Notes: generated by a model not told the origin, from the sequence alone. A DNA stretch of 64,000 nt from Dorea sp. AF36-15AT (GCF_003477705.1 NZ_QUDV01000001.1:558001-622000); one strand, 5' to 3'. Shown: positions 27,991-36,277, counted from the stretch's first letter. Numbers and translations: made by a program.

Positions 27991-28016
27991 AGGTGGGTAT
28001 GGTGACATGCCCACTT
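27991..28016 (+). other. Intercistronic hairpin (GNRA loop)
   Basis: An 11-bp stem with two G-U pairs and a GTGA tetraloop lies between the FGGY kinase and the epimerase. No U-tract follows, so an RNA-stability role is more likely than termination. Confidence 0.5.
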
Positions 28017-28037
28017 GCTTATAACAGGAGGAAAACT

Positions 28038-28685
28038 ATGGCAAAGGTATCAGCATCAATCCTTGCGTGTGATCACACAAAGATTGGGGAACAGGTATTA
28101 GAAGCAGAAAAGGCAGGCGCGGATATTGTACATATTGATGTAATGGACGGTGTTTATGTGGAGAATGTTACTTTTGGACCACAGCTTGTAGCGGATCTGA
28201 AGAAAATTACGAAGCTTCCGCTTTCTGTACATATGGAACTTGTCAGACCTGAGACATTTCTTCCAATGTTTGCAAAAGCAGGTGCGGATATCATTACATT
28301 TCAACTGGATGCATGTCCGAACCCGCTTCATATGCTGCGCGAAGTAAAGAAAGCTGGTATTAAGGCGGGACTAGGCATAGGACCGTCTTATGATGTGGAA
28401 AGACTTCGTTACCTGCTTCCGCATATCGATGGGTTGATTCTTATGAGTGTAGAACCGGGATATGGAGGACAGCCGTTTGAAGAGAGTATCTATGAAAAGG
28501 TGAAAAGATCAGTAGAAATCATGGATGAAACTGGAATACATGTTCCGATCAGCATAGATGGCGGTGTGAATACGGTGACAGGCAAGAAGCTTGTAGAAGC
28601 CGGAGCGGATATACTGATCGCGGGAAGTTCTGTATTTGGTGCAGACTCCATTACAGATGCTGTTAAGAGCTTGAAAGCTTTATAG
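28038..28685 (+). CDS. rpe: Ribulose-phosphate 3-epimerase family protein
   Basis: A 215-residue TIM-barrel epimerase that would interconvert D-ribulose and D-xylulose 5-phosphate. Family sites are SILACD, HIDVMDGVYVENVTFG, VHMELVRPE, MSVEPGYGGQ and SIDGGVN with the catalytic aspartate. VHMELV replaces the usual VHLMI and FQLDACPN replaces VHYEACPH, so a related epimer such as a hexulose or tetrulose phosphate is possible. The ATG at 28038 follows GGAGG. It is the last gene of the island and a terminator follows. Confidence 0.87.
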   Translation: MAKVSASILACDHTKIGEQVLEAEKAGADIVHIDVMDGVYVENVTFGPQLVADLKKITKLPLSVHMELVRPETFLPMFAKAGADIITFQLDACPNPLHMLREVKKAGIKAGLGIGPSYDVERLRYLLPHIDGLILMSVEPGYGGQPFEESIYEKVKRSVEIMDETGIHVPISIDGGVNTVTGKKLVEAGADILIAGSSVFGADSITDAVKSLKAL

Positions 28686-28691
28686 AAAGAT

Positions 28692-28724
28692 ACAAAAGGG
28701 GGTTTACATGGACCTCCCTTTTGT
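28692..28724 (+). terminator. Terminator of the catabolic island
   Basis: ACAAAAGGG (28692-28700) pairs with CCCTTTTGT (28716-28724) around an imperfect inner helix. The rpsO promoter overlaps its 3' side. Confidence 0.65.
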
Positions 28725-28732
28725 GTTATACT
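28703..28732 (+). promoter_or_regulatory. rpsO promoter
   Basis: The -35 TTTACA (28703-28708) and -10 TATACT (28727-28732) are 18 bp apart, and TG at 28724-28725 makes an extended -10. The -35 box lies inside the upstream terminator. Confidence 0.65.
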
Positions 28733-28750
28733 ACGATTCGTGTAAAACAA

Positions 28751-28800
28751 CCGGTGTTCGGTAGCTGGAGGACTCCAACCGCTACTTAATGTCGGCAGTG
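28751..28800 (+). promoter_or_regulatory. Probable S15 autoregulatory leader
   Basis: The leader folds as GTAGC/GCTAC (28761 and 28781) enclosing GGAG/CTCC, with CCG/CGG pairs upstream. rpsO transcripts in many bacteria carry such a leader, which S15 binds to repress its own translation. The identity here is inferred from position and structure. Confidence 0.5.
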
Positions 28801-28823
28801 TAAAGAATAAGGAGGAAAAAGAC

Positions 28824-29090
28824 ATGATAACAAAAGAGCAGAAAAGTCAGATTATCGCAGAGTATGGAAGAGGAGAAGGAGATACAGGTTCTCCGGAAGT
28901 TCAGGTTGCTATCCTGACAGCAAGAATCAATGACCTGACAGATCATTTCAAAGCTAATCCGAAAGATCACCACTCAAGAAGAGGACTTCTTAAGATGGTA
29001 GGTCAGAGAAGAGGACTTCTTGCATACCTGAAAGAGAAAGATATCGAAAGATATCGTGCACTGATTGAGAAACTTGGACTGCGTAAATAA
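28824..29090 (+). CDS. rpsO: 30S ribosomal protein S15
   Basis: An 88-residue S15 of normal length. It binds 16S rRNA early in 30S assembly. Motifs are [38 protein letters not shown] and a C-terminal LGLRK. The ATG follows AAGGAGG. It has its own promoter and leader and a terminator after the stop, and pnp follows, the usual pair. ribF, its common upstream neighbour, is 18 kb away. Confidence 0.98.
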   Translation: MITKEQKSQIIAEYGRGEGDTGSPEVQVAILTARINDLTDHFKANPKDHHSRRGLLKMVGQRRGLLAYLKEKDIERYRALIEKLGLRK

Positions 29091-29122
29091 TTATCGCATT
29101 TTGAGGATTGAAGAAGTGAAAC

Positions 29123-29154
29123 AAGAGCATCGGGATAACCGGTGCTCTTATTTT
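29123..29154 (+). terminator. rpsO terminator
   Basis: An 11-bp stem with one G-U pair (AAGAGCATCGG / CCGGTGCTCTT) has a 5-nt loop and is followed by ATTTT. Confidence 0.8.
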
Positions 29155-29192
29155 GATGCTGTTAAAAAGAAAAATAAAAGATAGCCTTTTTA

Positions 29193-29210
29193 TATAATGT
29201 ATGCTATAAT
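29193..29210 (+). promoter_or_regulatory. Tandem -10 boxes before pnp
   Basis: TATAAT occurs at 29193-29198 and again at 29205-29210; the second is an extended -10 (TGC before it). No good -35 box is present for either. Confidence 0.5.
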
Positions 29211-29241
29211 AAACAAGATTGCGAACAGAGACATATATTCC

Positions 29242-29298
29242 GAGACCACTGAAAAGTGTATTTTGCGAAATATGTTTTTCAGTAGTTTCGGTGGTTTC
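29242..29298 (+). promoter_or_regulatory. Long hairpin in the pnp leader
   Basis: A 16-bp stem with three wobble pairs (29248-29263 with 29268-29283, loop TGCG) is extended by GAGACCAC (29242-29249) against GTGGTTTC (29291-29298). In Escherichia coli an RNase III hairpin in the pnp leader mediates autoregulation by PNPase; this element has a similar place and shape. Confidence 0.6.
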
Positions 29299-29354
29299 TG
29301 ATTGCGCATAGTTGAAATAAGTTTAAGAGATGAATTTGAGAAAGGAATACTACC

Positions 29355-31442
29355 ATGTTTAAACAATTTGAAATGGAATTGGCTGGCAGAACACTGCGAG
29401 TTGATGTAGGAAGAGTTGCAAAACAGGCAAATGGTGCAGTATTAATGCACTATGGTGATACAACTGTGCTGTGTACAGCAACAGCATCCGAGAAACCGAG
29501 AGAAGGAATTGATTTCTTTCCGTTAAGCGTAGAATATAATGAAAGAATGTACGCTGTGGGTAAGATTCCGGGAGGATTTAACAAGCGTGAAGGTAAGGCA
29601 TCTGAGAATGCTGTTCTGACAGACCGTGTTATCGACCGTCCGATGCGTCCGCTGTTCCCGAAGGATTATCGTAATGATGTTACATTGGAGAATCTTGTAC
29701 TTTCTGTAGATCAGGATTGTTCGCCGGAACTTACAGCAATGCTTGGTTCTGCAATTGCAACTACAATTTCTGACATCCCGTTTGACGGACCGATCTCTAC
29801 TACTCAGGTAGGTCTGGTTGATGGCGAATTTGTATTTAACCCGACAGCTGTTCAGAAGGAAGTGTCTGACATGGCTTTGACAGTTGCGTCTACACGAGAG
29901 AAGGTTATCATGATCGAAGCTGGAGCTAATGAAGTTCCGGAAGCACAGATGATCGAAGCGATTTATGCTGCTCACGAAGTAAACCAGAAGGTTATCGCAT
30001 TTGTAGATACAATTGTTGCAGAGTGTGGCAAGCCAAAGCATGATTATCAGAGATTTGCAGTTCCGGAAGAACTTTTTGCAGCTATTAAAGAGATTGTTCC
30101 GCCGGAAGAGATGGAAAAAGCAGTATTTACTGATGAAAAGCAGGTTCGTGAGGAGAATATCCGCCAGGTAACAGAGAAGCTGGAGGAAGCTTTTGCTGAT
30201 AATGAAGAATGGCTTGCTGTACTTGGAGAGGCTGTATATCAGTATCAGAAGAAGACGGTACGTAAGATGATTCTGAAAGATCACAAGCGCCCGGATGGAA
30301 GAGCAATTGAACAGATTCGTCCGCTTGCGGCAGAAGTAGACCTGATCCCACGTGTACACGGTTCTGCTATGTTCACCAGAGGACAGACACAGATCTGTAA
30401 TGTCTGCACACTGGCACCACTGTCGGAGGCACAGAGACTTGATGGATTAGATGAGAAAGAGACTACGAAGCGTTATATGCATCACTATAACTTCCCTTCA
30501 TACTCTGTAGGTGAGACAAGACCATCCAGAGGACCGGGACGTCGTGAGATTGGACACGGAGCTCTTGCGGAGCGCGCACTTGTACCAGTTCTTCCAAGTG
30601 AATCTGAATTCCCATATGCGATCCGTACTGTATCAGAGACATTTGAGTCTAATGGATCTACATCTATGGCTTCTACCTGTGCATCTTGTATGTCTCTTAT
30701 GGCTGCAGGTGTTCCGATTAAAGCTATGGTTGCAGGTATCTCATGCGGACTCGTGACCGGAGATACAGATGATGATTATCTGGTACTTACTGATATTCAG
30801 GGCCTTGAAGATTTCTTTGGAGACATGGACTTTAAGGTAACCGGTACAAAGAAGGGTATCACGGCAATCCAGATGGATATCAAGATCCACGGACTTACAA
30901 GACCGATCGTTGAAGAAGCAATCGCACGTACAAGACAGGCTCGTCTGTTTATTATGGATGAGTGTATGTCAAAGGCAATTGCAGAGCCTAGAACAGAGGT
31001 TGGAGAATTTGCACCTAAGATCATTCAGATGCAGATTGATCCACAGAAGATTGGCGATGTAGTTGGTCAGCGTGGAAAGACAATCAATGCGATCATTGAA
31101 GAGACAGGCGTTAAGATCGATATTACAGATGATGGCGCTGTATCTATCTGTGGTACTGATGCAGCTGGAATGGCTCGCGCAAAACAGTTGATCGAGATTA
31201 TTGTAACTGACTTTGAAGCGGGACAGGTTCTGGAAGGAAAGGTTGTCAGCATCAAAGAGTTCGGTGCATTCCTTGAATTTGCACCTGGAAAAGAGGGAAT
31301 GGTGCACATTTCTAAGATTTCTAAAGAAAGAATCAAACAGGTTGAGGATGTACTTACCCTGGGTGATGTGGTTAAGGTTGTATGCCTTGGCAAGGATAAG
31401 ATGGGACGTCTTTCATTCAGCATGAAGGATGTAGCTGAATAG
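29355..31442 (+). CDS. pnp: Polyribonucleotide nucleotidyltransferase (PNPase)
   Basis: A 695-residue PNPase, the phosphorolytic 3'-5' exoribonuclease. It has two RNase PH-like domains separated by a helical domain, with FTRGQTQ and DRPMRPLFP in the core. A KH domain (IGDVVGQRGKTINAIIEETG) and an S1 domain (LEGKVVSIKEFGAFLEF) follow. The ATG at 29355 is preceded by GAGAAAGGAA. It is monocistronic between its own promoter and terminator. Confidence 0.98.
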   Translation: MFKQFEMELAGRTLRVDVGRVAKQANGAVLMHYGDTTVLCTATASEKPREGIDFFPLSVEYNERMYAVGKIPGGFNKREGKASENAVLTDRVIDRPMRPLFPKDYRNDVTLENLVLSVDQDCSPELTAMLGSAIATTISDIPFDGPISTTQVGLVDGEFVFNPTAVQKEVSDMALTVASTREKVIMIEAGANEVPEAQMIEAIYAAHEVNQKVIAFVDTIVAECGKPKHDYQRFAVPEELFAAIKEIVPPEEMEKAVFTDEKQVREENIRQVTEKLEEAFADNEEWLAVLGEAVYQYQKKTVRKMILKDHKRPDGRAIEQIRPLAAEVDLIPRVHGSAMFTRGQTQICNVCTLAPLSEAQRLDGLDEKETTKRYMHHYNFPSYSVGETRPSRGPGRREIGHGALAERALVPVLPSESEFPYAIRTVSETFESNGSTSMASTCASCMSLMAAGVPIKAMVAGISCGLVTGDTDDDYLVLTDIQGLEDFFGDMDFKVTGTKKGITAIQMDIKIHGLTRPIVEEAIARTRQARLFIMDECMSKAIAEPRTEVGEFAPKIIQMQIDPQKIGDVVGQRGKTINAIIEETGVKIDITDDGAVSICGTDAAGMARAKQLIEIIVTDFEAGQVLEGKVVSIKEFGAFLEFAPGKEGMVHISKISKERIKQVEDVLTLGDVVKVVCLGKDKMGRLSFSMKDVAE

Positions 31443-31452
31443 GATATAATAT

Positions 31453-31482
31453 TAAGGGACCGGATTTTCTGGTCCTTTTTTA
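31453..31482 (+). terminator. pnp terminator
   Basis: AAGGGACC pairs with GGTCCTT around a short loop, followed by TTTTTTA. Confidence 0.8.
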
Positions 31483-31688
31483 TTAAAGCAAACTTAAGAT
31501 TCAGGTTATTAATTCTTTAGATTCTATACACATCCATGTCACATATCTCCGTTATGCTAAATATAGTTGGAAAGGAAAGCCGGAATTAGTCATATTGCAG
31601 GGGGAGACGCAATATAATAATAAAGTCGGCAATCCAATCAAACTTACAGATGAGTATAATTGAAACAGAAAGATAGGAGGAGATTTGC
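31483..31688 (+). promoter_or_regulatory. Intergenic region and structured leader of a small gene
   Basis: Near 31580-31645 a helix ATATTGC (31592-31598) / GCAATAT (31609-31615) holds the purine loop AGGGGGAGAC. Outer GCCG and CGGC segments may pair around it. No clear promoter or known riboswitch is seen in the rest. Confidence 0.35.
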
Positions 31689-31847
31689 ATGGATAAGGGG
31701 ACATACAGAGATAACTATCAGGAAGTTATATCGATGGAAGAGTATCTGCTCAGAAGGCAGCGTATCCGGGAAGCCGGACGTAAGAACCAGCAGTCTGACG
31801 TTGTGGAAAATAGTCCCGCCTGGTTCATGGCAGAACTTTATATTTAA
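31689..31847 (+). CDS. Small protein of unknown function, 52 residues
   Basis: An ATG preceded by TAGGAGGAG opens a 52-codon frame rich in charged residues: MDKGTYRDNYQEVISMEEYL, then a basic stretch with LLRRQRIREAG, ending WFMAELYI. A strong ribosome site and a terminator after it argue that it is a gene. No domain or signal peptide is recognised. It is preceded by a small RNA structure. Confidence 0.6.
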   Translation: MDKGTYRDNYQEVISMEEYLLRRQRIREAGRKNQQSDVVENSPAWFMAELYI

Positions 31848-31871
31848 CCCACATACATAAGAATTTTAAAG

Positions 31872-31906
31872 AAAGAGCTGCACGGAACAATCTGTGTGGC
31901 TCTTTT
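31872..31906 (+). terminator. Terminator after the 52-residue gene
   Basis: AAAGAGC pairs with GCTCTTT with an inner GCAC/GTGT helix, then TTTGC. Confidence 0.7.
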
Positions 31907-31928
31907 GCAAATAAATAAAGTAAAGACT

Positions 31929-31957
31929 TTGAAAAAAAGTATTAAATGGTATATAAT
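31929..31957 (+). promoter_or_regulatory. Promoter of the SEC-C gene
   Basis: The -35 TTGAAA (31929-31934) and -10 TATAAT (31952-31957) are 17 bp apart. Confidence 0.8.
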
Positions 31958-32020
31958 ATTGTGAGCGGATTAGGCATGCCTGCCGTCTGCAATATTTTAA
32001 CAGACAAAGGAGAAACAAAA

Positions 32021-32524
32021 ATGGCTGGATTATTAGATCAGTGGCGTAAAATCGCATATAACGAACAGGCAGACAGAACCGAGCTTCAGAATTTCTGGGC
32101 TAATTATTTTAATATTGAAAAGGACATTTATGAGCAGCTGTTATCGGATCCGGATACAGAAGTACGCGGAACTGTAAAGGAACTGGCTGAAAAGTATGGT
32201 CAGGATGTTATGACTATGGTTGGATTTCTGGATGGAATCAACGAGAGTCTGAAAGAAGAGAACCCGATCGAAGATCTGTCAGAAGATACACAGGTGAACC
32301 TGGTATTTGATAAGGCCCTTCTGTATAAGAATATGGTGGCTGCCAAGGCTGACTGGCTGTATGAACTGCCGCAGTGGAAAGAAATCTTCTCTGAGGAAGA
32401 ATTAAAGGCGCTTTACAAGGAGCAGAGAGATTCCGGTACAGTTCGTAAACCAAAGAAAATCGGAAGAAATGATCCATGTCCATGTGGAAGTGGCAAGAAG
32501 TACAAGAAGTGCTGTGGTAGATAA
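32021..32524 (+). CDS. SEC-C motif-containing protein
   Basis: A 167-residue protein, mostly helical, ending in the zinc-binding SEC-C motif [17 protein letters not shown]. The same motif ends SecA in many bacteria and occurs in many uncharacterised proteins. The N-terminal 140 residues are not recognised. The ATG at 32021 follows AAAGGAG and has its own promoter. The function is unknown. Confidence 0.8.
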   Translation: MAGLLDQWRKIAYNEQADRTELQNFWANYFNIEKDIYEQLLSDPDTEVRGTVKELAEKYGQDVMTMVGFLDGINESLKEENPIEDLSEDTQVNLVFDKALLYKNMVAAKADWLYELPQWKEIFSEEELKALYKEQRDSGTVRKPKKIGRNDPCPCGSGKKYKKCCGR

Positions 32525-32581
32525 TAATTCTCTGTTTGTATGATCATATGACAGGGGAATGGAAAAGGAAATGGAACTGTT

Positions 32582-33502
32582 ATGGGAATAAATAATGAAC
32601 TGCTCCAGAAGATTGATGAGAAGTATCCCAGATTAAGCAAGGGGCAGAAGAAGCTTGCCGATTACATCCGGCAGGAATACGATAAGGCTGCGTTTCTTAC
32701 AGCCGCTAAAATGGGAGAAGTGGTAGGTGTCAGTGAATCGACGGTTGTTCGTTTTGCTATGACTCTTGGATATAAAGGGTATCCGGAATTTCAGAAAGCA
32801 TTGGAAGAACTGGTGCGGACCAAGTTGAATTCTATACAGCGGATGGAAGTGACCTATGGAAGGATCAGTCAGGGAGAGATCCTGACGTCGGTTCTGCAGG
32901 CTGATATTGAAAAGATTAAGCTTACCATGGGAAGTATGGATCAGGAAGCGTTTGAGATGGCGGTGGATACGATTCTGAAAGCAAAGAGAATCTATGTGAT
33001 CGGTATTCGGAGCTGTGCTCCGTTAGCCAGCTTTCTGAGTTATTATCTGCAGTTGATCTGTGAAGATGTGACGCTTGTTAATACCAACAGTTCCAGTGAA
33101 ATATTTGAACAGTTGATTCGTATCGGACAGGATGATGTAGTGATTGGTATCAGTTTTCCACGTTATTCCATGAGGACTTTAAAAGCACTTGAATTTGCGA
33201 ATAATCGCAATGCCAAGGTGATTACATTGACGGACAGTGTTCATTCACCGATGAATCTGTATTCGTCCTGCAATCTGATTGCACGAAGTGATATGGCGTC
33301 TATTGTAGACTCTCTGGTGGCACCTTTGAGTGTGATCAATGCGCTAGTAGTAGCTCTTTGCATGAAGAAGCAGAAAGAAGTAGTGGCAACACTCGAAACA
33401 CTCGAGAAGATCTGGGACGAGTATCAGGTATACAGTAAGGATGAACTGAATATGGTTACGGATAAGGTGGAATTTTCGAATCTTGGCGGAGATGATATTT
33501 AG
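32582..33502 (+). CDS. MurR/RpiR-family transcriptional regulator
   Basis: A 306-residue RpiR-type regulator. The N-terminal helix-turn-helix has the family signature RLSKGQKKLADYI and VSESTVVRFAMTLGYKGYPEFQ. A SIS sugar-phosphate-binding domain spans about 125-265 (IYVIGIRSCAPLASFL). Such proteins sense phosphosugars. No sugar operon is adjacent and the next gene starts 3 nt after it, so its target is probably elsewhere. The ATG at 32582 has only a weak upstream site. Confidence 0.85.
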   Translation: MGINNELLQKIDEKYPRLSKGQKKLADYIRQEYDKAAFLTAAKMGEVVGVSESTVVRFAMTLGYKGYPEFQKALEELVRTKLNSIQRMEVTYGRISQGEILTSVLQADIEKIKLTMGSMDQEAFEMAVDTILKAKRIYVIGIRSCAPLASFLSYYLQLICEDVTLVNTNSSSEIFEQLIRIGQDDVVIGISFPRYSMRTLKALEFANNRNAKVITLTDSVHSPMNLYSSCNLIARSDMASIVDSLVAPLSVINALVVALCMKKQKEVVATLETLEKIWDEYQVYSKDELNMVTDKVEFSNLGGDDI

Positions 33503-33504
33503 TT

Positions 33505-34734
33505 ATGAGTAAAGTGATTATTATAGGAGGCGGTGCTGCAGGCATGTTTGCGGCAGTACATGCGTCTGATAAAGGGCATGAAGTACATCTTTTTGAAAAG
33601 AATGAGAAGCTTGGTAAAAAGTTATATATTACCGGAAAGGGAAGATGCAATATTACCAACGCCTGTGATGTGGAGGAACTTTTTCAGGCAGTAATCGGCA
33701 ATCCGAAGTTCCTTTACAGCAGTTTTTATACGTACACGAATCAGAATGTGATTGATTTTTTTGAAAATGAAGGCCTTGCTACGAAGATTGAGCGAGGCAA
33801 CAGAGTATTTCCGGTATCTGATCACTCTTCGGATGTAATCCGTACTTTGTCAGAGGCTATGAGGAAACGTGGTGTTCAGATACACTTGAATCAGAAAGTA
33901 GAAAAAGTGCTGCAGAAAGATGGAACGTTTGATGGGATTGTTCTGGAGGATGGTAAGACAGTAAAGGGCGACAGCTGCATTATCGCGACAGGAGGTCTTT
34001 CCTATCCATCTACTGGTTCCACCGGCGATGGATACAGATGGGCAGAAGCACTTGGACATAAGGTGACGGAGCGGAGTCCAGGCCTGGTTCCGCTTGAGAC
34101 AAAAGAGCCATGGGTAAAAACACTTCAGGGATTGTCGCTTAGAAATGTTAATGTCACTGTTTTAGATGGACGTAAGAAATATTACGAAGAGTTTGGTGAA
34201 CTTTTGTTTACACATTTTGGCGTGAGTGGTCCGACTGTGATCAGTGCCAGCAGTATCGTAGGACAGATGTTGAAAAAGAAAGAACTCACACTGACAATTG
34301 ATCTGAAACCGGCACTTTCTGAGGAACAGCTTGATAAGAGGTTGCTGAGAGATTTTGAAGAACAAAAAAATAAACAGTTCAAAAATGCACTTGGCGGTTT
34401 GTTTCCTTCCAAACTGATCCCGGTTATGGTAGAACTCAGTGGGATTTTGCCGGAGAAGCAGGTAAATGCTATTTCTAAAGAAGAACGCCACAGTCTAGTA
34501 CGTTTGATCAAGAATTTTGCAATGACACTTACTGGAATTCGTGGATATAATGAGGCAATCATAACCAGAGGTGGTGTATCAGTCCGGGAGATTGATCCTG
34601 GTACTATGGAGTCAAAGAAAGTTAAAAATCTTTATTTTGCAGGTGAAGTTCTGGATCTGGATGCAGTAACAGGAGGATATAATCTGCAGATTGCCTGGTC
34701 TACCGGATACATGGCAGCACAGGAAATACGATAG
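33505..34734 (+). CDS. HI0933/BaiN-family FAD-dependent oxidoreductase
   Basis: A 409-residue flavoprotein with the FAD motif IIIGGGAAGMFAAVHA and the family stretch GKKLYITGKGRCNITN. The C-terminal GEVLDLDAVTGGYNLQIAWSTG is typical. The family includes BaiN of bile-acid 7-dehydroxylating clostridia, but most members have no proven role and it is often found before cmk. It overlaps no neighbour: 2 nt follow rpiR and 14 nt precede cmk. The natural substrate is unknown. Confidence 0.85.
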   Translation: MSKVIIIGGGAAGMFAAVHASDKGHEVHLFEKNEKLGKKLYITGKGRCNITNACDVEELFQAVIGNPKFLYSSFYTYTNQNVIDFFENEGLATKIERGNRVFPVSDHSSDVIRTLSEAMRKRGVQIHLNQKVEKVLQKDGTFDGIVLEDGKTVKGDSCIIATGGLSYPSTGSTGDGYRWAEALGHKVTERSPGLVPLETKEPWVKTLQGLSLRNVNVTVLDGRKKYYEEFGELLFTHFGVSGPTVISASSIVGQMLKKKELTLTIDLKPALSEEQLDKRLLRDFEEQKNKQFKNALGGLFPSKLIPVMVELSGILPEKQVNAISKEERHSLVRLIKNFAMTLTGIRGYNEAIITRGGVSVREIDPGTMESKKVKNLYFAGEVLDLDAVTGGYNLQIAWSTGYMAAQEIR

Positions 34735-34748
34735 AAAAGGTGAAAAAT

Positions 34749-35426
34749 ATGGGATTTAATATAGCAATTGATGGACCGGCAGGTGCCGGAAAAAGTACAA
34801 TAGCCAAGTTGGTGGCGGCCAGACAGAATTGCATCTATGTGGATACGGGCGCAATGTACCGTGGCCTTGCAGTACATTTTCTCGGAAAACAGATTGATCC
34901 ATCAGATATCAATGCGGTAATTGATGCCTGCCGGGATGCGGATGTAAGTATCCGTTACGAAGACGGTATGCAGCAGGTGTATTTAAATGGAACGAATATT
35001 ACCGGACAGCTTCGAAGTGAAGAAGTCGGCGATATGGCGTCTAAGACATCTGCGATTCCTGAAGTTCGCACAAAACTTCTGGAACTGCAGCGCACTATGG
35101 CAAGAGAACATGATGTAGTGATGGATGGAAGAGATATCGGAACCAATATCCTGCCAGATGCAGATGTGAAGATATATCTGACTGCAAGTGTGGAAACTCG
35201 TGCTAAGCGGAGATTTGATGAGCTTCAGGCAAAAGGACAGGAATGTGATCTGACTAAGATTCAGGAAGACATCAGAGCGCGGGATCACAGGGATATGACG
35301 CGAGAGACTGCGCCGCTCAAACAGGCAGACGATGCAGTGCTGGTGGACAGTTCTGATATGAATATAGAAGAAGTAACAGATGCGATTCTTGCGATATGTG
35401 CAGATAAGCAGAAGGAGACGGTATGA
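34749..35426 (+). CDS. cmk: Cytidylate kinase
   Basis: A 225-residue (d)CMP kinase that makes (d)CDP. The P-loop is AIDGPAGAGKST and the CMP site includes DTGAMYRGLA and DGRDIGTNILPDA. The ATG at 34749 follows GAAAAGG by 8 nt; an upstream GTG at 34740 is less likely. The stop overlaps the ispH start (ATGA). cmk-ispH-rpsA is a common clostridial cluster. Confidence 0.95.
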   Translation: MGFNIAIDGPAGAGKSTIAKLVAARQNCIYVDTGAMYRGLAVHFLGKQIDPSDINAVIDACRDADVSIRYEDGMQQVYLNGTNITGQLRSEEVGDMASKTSAIPEVRTKLLELQRTMAREHDVVMDGRDIGTNILPDADVKIYLTASVETRAKRRFDELQAKGQECDLTKIQEDIRARDHRDMTRETAPLKQADDAVLVDSSDMNIEEVTDAILAICADKQKETV

Positions 35427-36277
35427 AAGTTCTGTTAGCTAAGACTGCCGGTTTTTGCTTTGGAGTGAAACGTGCGGTTGATACCGTATACCAACAGGTA
35501 GAAGAGAATAAAGACTGTAAGATCTATACGTTTGGTCCGATCATTCATAACGATGAAGTGATCAAGGATATGCAGGCGAAAGGTGTGACTGTACTGGAGG
35601 GAGAAGAAGATCTTCCAAAGGCAAAGAACGGGATTGTGATCATACGATCCCACGGAGTGCCGAAACGCATCTGTGACCGAATGGATGAACTGGGGATTCA
35701 GTACGTCGATGCGACCTGTCCATTTGTGAAAAAGATTCATAAAATTGCAATGGAAAAAGCAGAAGAGGGCGCATTTCTTGTGGTGATAGGCAATCCGGTA
35801 CACCCGGAGGTAGAAGGCATTATGGGCTGGGCTGGGGAAGATGCGGCTGTTATTTCTACGGCAGAGGAAGCGGAGCATCTGACGGTGCCAGAGGACAGGA
35901 AAATATGTGTTGTTGCACAAACGACATTTAATTACAATAAATTCAAAGAATTGGTTGAAATTATTTCGAAAAGGCGTTATGATATAAGTGTTTTGAATAC
36001 GATTTGCAGTGCGACGAAAGAGCGGCAGACTGAAACCGCCCGTATTGCAGACAGGGTCGATGCGATGATCGTTATTGGAGATAAACGAAGTTCCAATACC
36101 CAGAAGCTATTCGAGATATGCAAGAATGCATGTAACAATACGTACTATATACAGACACTTGACGATTTGAATGTGAATCAATTAAGGTCCGTGGAAACAG
36201 TAGGTATTACAGCAGGGGCATCCACGCCCAATAATATAATTGAGGAGGTTCAAAATTATGTCAGAATTAACTTTTGA
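35423..36277 (+). CDS. ispH: 4-hydroxy-3-methylbut-2-enyl diphosphate reductase
   Basis: A 284-residue IspH, the last enzyme of the MEP isoprenoid pathway. The three [4Fe-4S] cysteines are C12 in AGFCFGVKRAV, then DATCPFVKK and NTICSATKERQ. TAGASTPNNIIEEV is the C-terminal signature. The 3' end overlaps rpsA by 20 nt and holds its ribosome site. In some Clostridia IspH and S1 form one fused protein; here the frames are separate. Confidence 0.95.
   Translation: MKVLLAKTAGFCFGVKRAVDTVYQQVEENKDCKIYTFGPIIHNDEVIKDMQAKGVTVLEGEEDLPKAKNGIVIIRSHGVPKRICDRMDELGIQYVDATCPFVKKIHKIAMEKAEEGAFLVVIGNPVHPEVEGIMGWAGEDAAVISTAEEAEHLTVPEDRKICVVAQTTFNYNKFKELVEIISKRRYDISVLNTICSATKERQTETARIADRVDAMIVIGDKRSSNTQKLFEICKNACNNTYYIQTLDDLNVNQLRSVETVGITAGASTPNNIIEEVQNYVRINF

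Noticed and set aside
26431..28685. AI-2 (Lsr) uptake and processing operon
   Set aside because: The transporter is Lsr-like, but the FGGY kinase looks like a pentulose kinase and no LsrF, LsrG or LsrR was found.
29523..30359. A 278-codon minus-strand frame inside pnp
   Set aside because: It is fully antisense to conserved PNPase sequence and has no signals of its own.
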